From: Deltaproteobacteria bacterium
GTDB lineage: Bacteria > Desulfobacterota > SM23-61
Reading direction: 5' to 3'
Assembly: GCA_016234425.1 (NCBI GenBank)
Contig: JACRCA010000040.1
Location: forward strand, 1 to 5,238
Length of the DNA: 5,238 nucleotides
Below are positions 5,025-5,238 of the stretch, in pieces. Position 1 is the first letter of the stretch. Each line of letters opens with the position of its first letter. The translations under genes were made by a program, and so were the position numbers. The notes under the pieces are model-generated. The model had not been told where the DNA came from, did no database searches, and was given only the letters and a program-made list of their open reading frames with translations.

Positions 5025-5067
5025 CTCCCCTCCCTCCCCTTCCGGAGAGAGGAACAGGGTGCGGTGA
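5025..5067. repeat. C-rich, imperfectly palindromic intergenic element
   Basis: The plus strand has a run of CTCCCC / TCCCTCCCC (5025-5040), then TTCCGGAGAGAGG (5040-5052) and ACAGGGTG. The left half can pair loosely with the right half (CCTC with GAGG, with mismatches). This resembles the CCCTCTCCCC...GGGGAGAGGG...CAGGGTGAGG elements often found between genes in such genomes (recollection, not checked). On the minus strand it has three G-runs, GGGG-A-GGG-A-GGGG, with a further GG nearby. It lies upstream of the acetamidase promoter. Confidence 0.4.
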
Positions 5068-5084
5068 TCTCCAGGAGGTAAGTG

Positions 5085-5110
5085 AATAAAAAGGCCGAAG
5101 CTCTTTATTT
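5085..5110 (-). terminator. Possible intrinsic terminator after the M42 peptidase gene
   Basis: On the minus strand AATAAA (complement of 5104-5109) can pair with TTTATT (complement of 5085-5090), with an inner GC stem closed by a C-TTCG-G tetraloop; the stem is broken by a small internal loop. A run of five T (complement of 5088-5092) lies in the 3' arm. It overlaps the TAA of the peptidase gene. The short GC part makes it weak. Confidence 0.4.
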
Positions 5111-5238
5111 CAGGAACTGGAGTCTTTCGGAAAAGTCCCTCATCTGCTTAATGAAATTCTTCAATAGAATAACGGCATTTGCGCTATCACCTATATGGGT
5201 CATTTCGACCGGGGACTGCGAGTACCTCCGAGGTATGG
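5105..5238 (-). CDS. M42 family metallo-aminopeptidase, C-terminal 43 residues only
   Basis: The right edge cuts this gene; reading leftward, an open frame ends at TAA (complement of 5105-5107). The visible end starts IPRRYSQSPVEM and continues with DSANAVILLKNFIKQM. This matches the C-terminus of M42 peptidases (glutamyl aminopeptidase/FrvX/TET type), whose pattern is IPTRYxHSPVE, then a helix with NAVxLLxxFI. These enzymes form large cytosolic dodecamers with two metals that trim peptides. The fold's last metal-ligand His, in RYxHSP, appears here as Gln (codon complement of 5216-5218). It is on the same strand as the acetamidase, 165 bases upstream of that gene, with a possible terminator and a separate promoter between. 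The call rests on a short segment only, with no catalytic core in view. Confidence 0.68.
   Translation of the reverse strand, partial: IPRRYSQSPVEMTHIGDSANAVILLKNFIKQMRDFSERLQFLK

Overview
The window reads as a piece of an anaerobic, acyl-CoA-metabolising bacterium of roughly balanced GC, most like the Desulfobacterota (former Deltaproteobacteria) or a related uncultured lineage. This placement is an inference from gene content (MaoC pair plus CoA-transferase, DUF169, an exported acetamidase, an M42 peptidase) and from short repeats in the gaps; no rRNA or marker gene fixes it.

Layout. 1-1859 (+) is the end of an acyl-CoA operon: the tail of a MaoC N-terminal (FAS1-like) hotdog subunit, a complete MaoC hydratase subunit, and a 4-hydroxybutyrate CoA-transferase/acetyl-CoA hydrolase family protein joined by an ATGA overlap. 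1941-2717 (-) is a DUF169 protein with a strong ribosome binding site, converging on that operon. 2718-3177 is a long gap with a possible 44-codon small ORF on the minus strand, a 10-bp inverted repeat, a run of four small hairpins and an AAATTCG tandem repeat. 3178-3876 (+) is a dephospho-CoA kinase (CoaE). 3920-4939 (-) is an acetamidase/formamidase with a signal peptide and a good sigma-70 type promoter with a dyad in it. 5105-5238 (-) is the C-terminal end of an M42-type aminopeptidase, running off the right edge.

How it fits together. The first three genes probably work as a unit: the CoA-transferase would make or release an acyl-CoA and the two hotdog subunits would form one enoyl-CoA hydratase. 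CoaE does the last step of CoA synthesis but is a separate transcription unit. The acetamidase and M42 peptidase are both nitrogen/amide or peptide scavenging functions on the same strand, but a promoter and a possible terminator between them argue for separate transcription.

The most notable observations are three active-site positions that differ from their family consensus by what could be one base each: Gly in place of the catalytic Glu of the CoA-transferase, Asn in place of the P-loop Ser/Thr of CoaE, and Gln in place of a metal-ligand His in the M42 peptidase. In addition, four different short repeat or palindromic elements sit at or near gene boundaries, one of them overlapping the stop codon of coaE. 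I see no CRISPR array, transposase, phage gene, tRNA or rRNA, and no clear evidence of a new multi-gene system.
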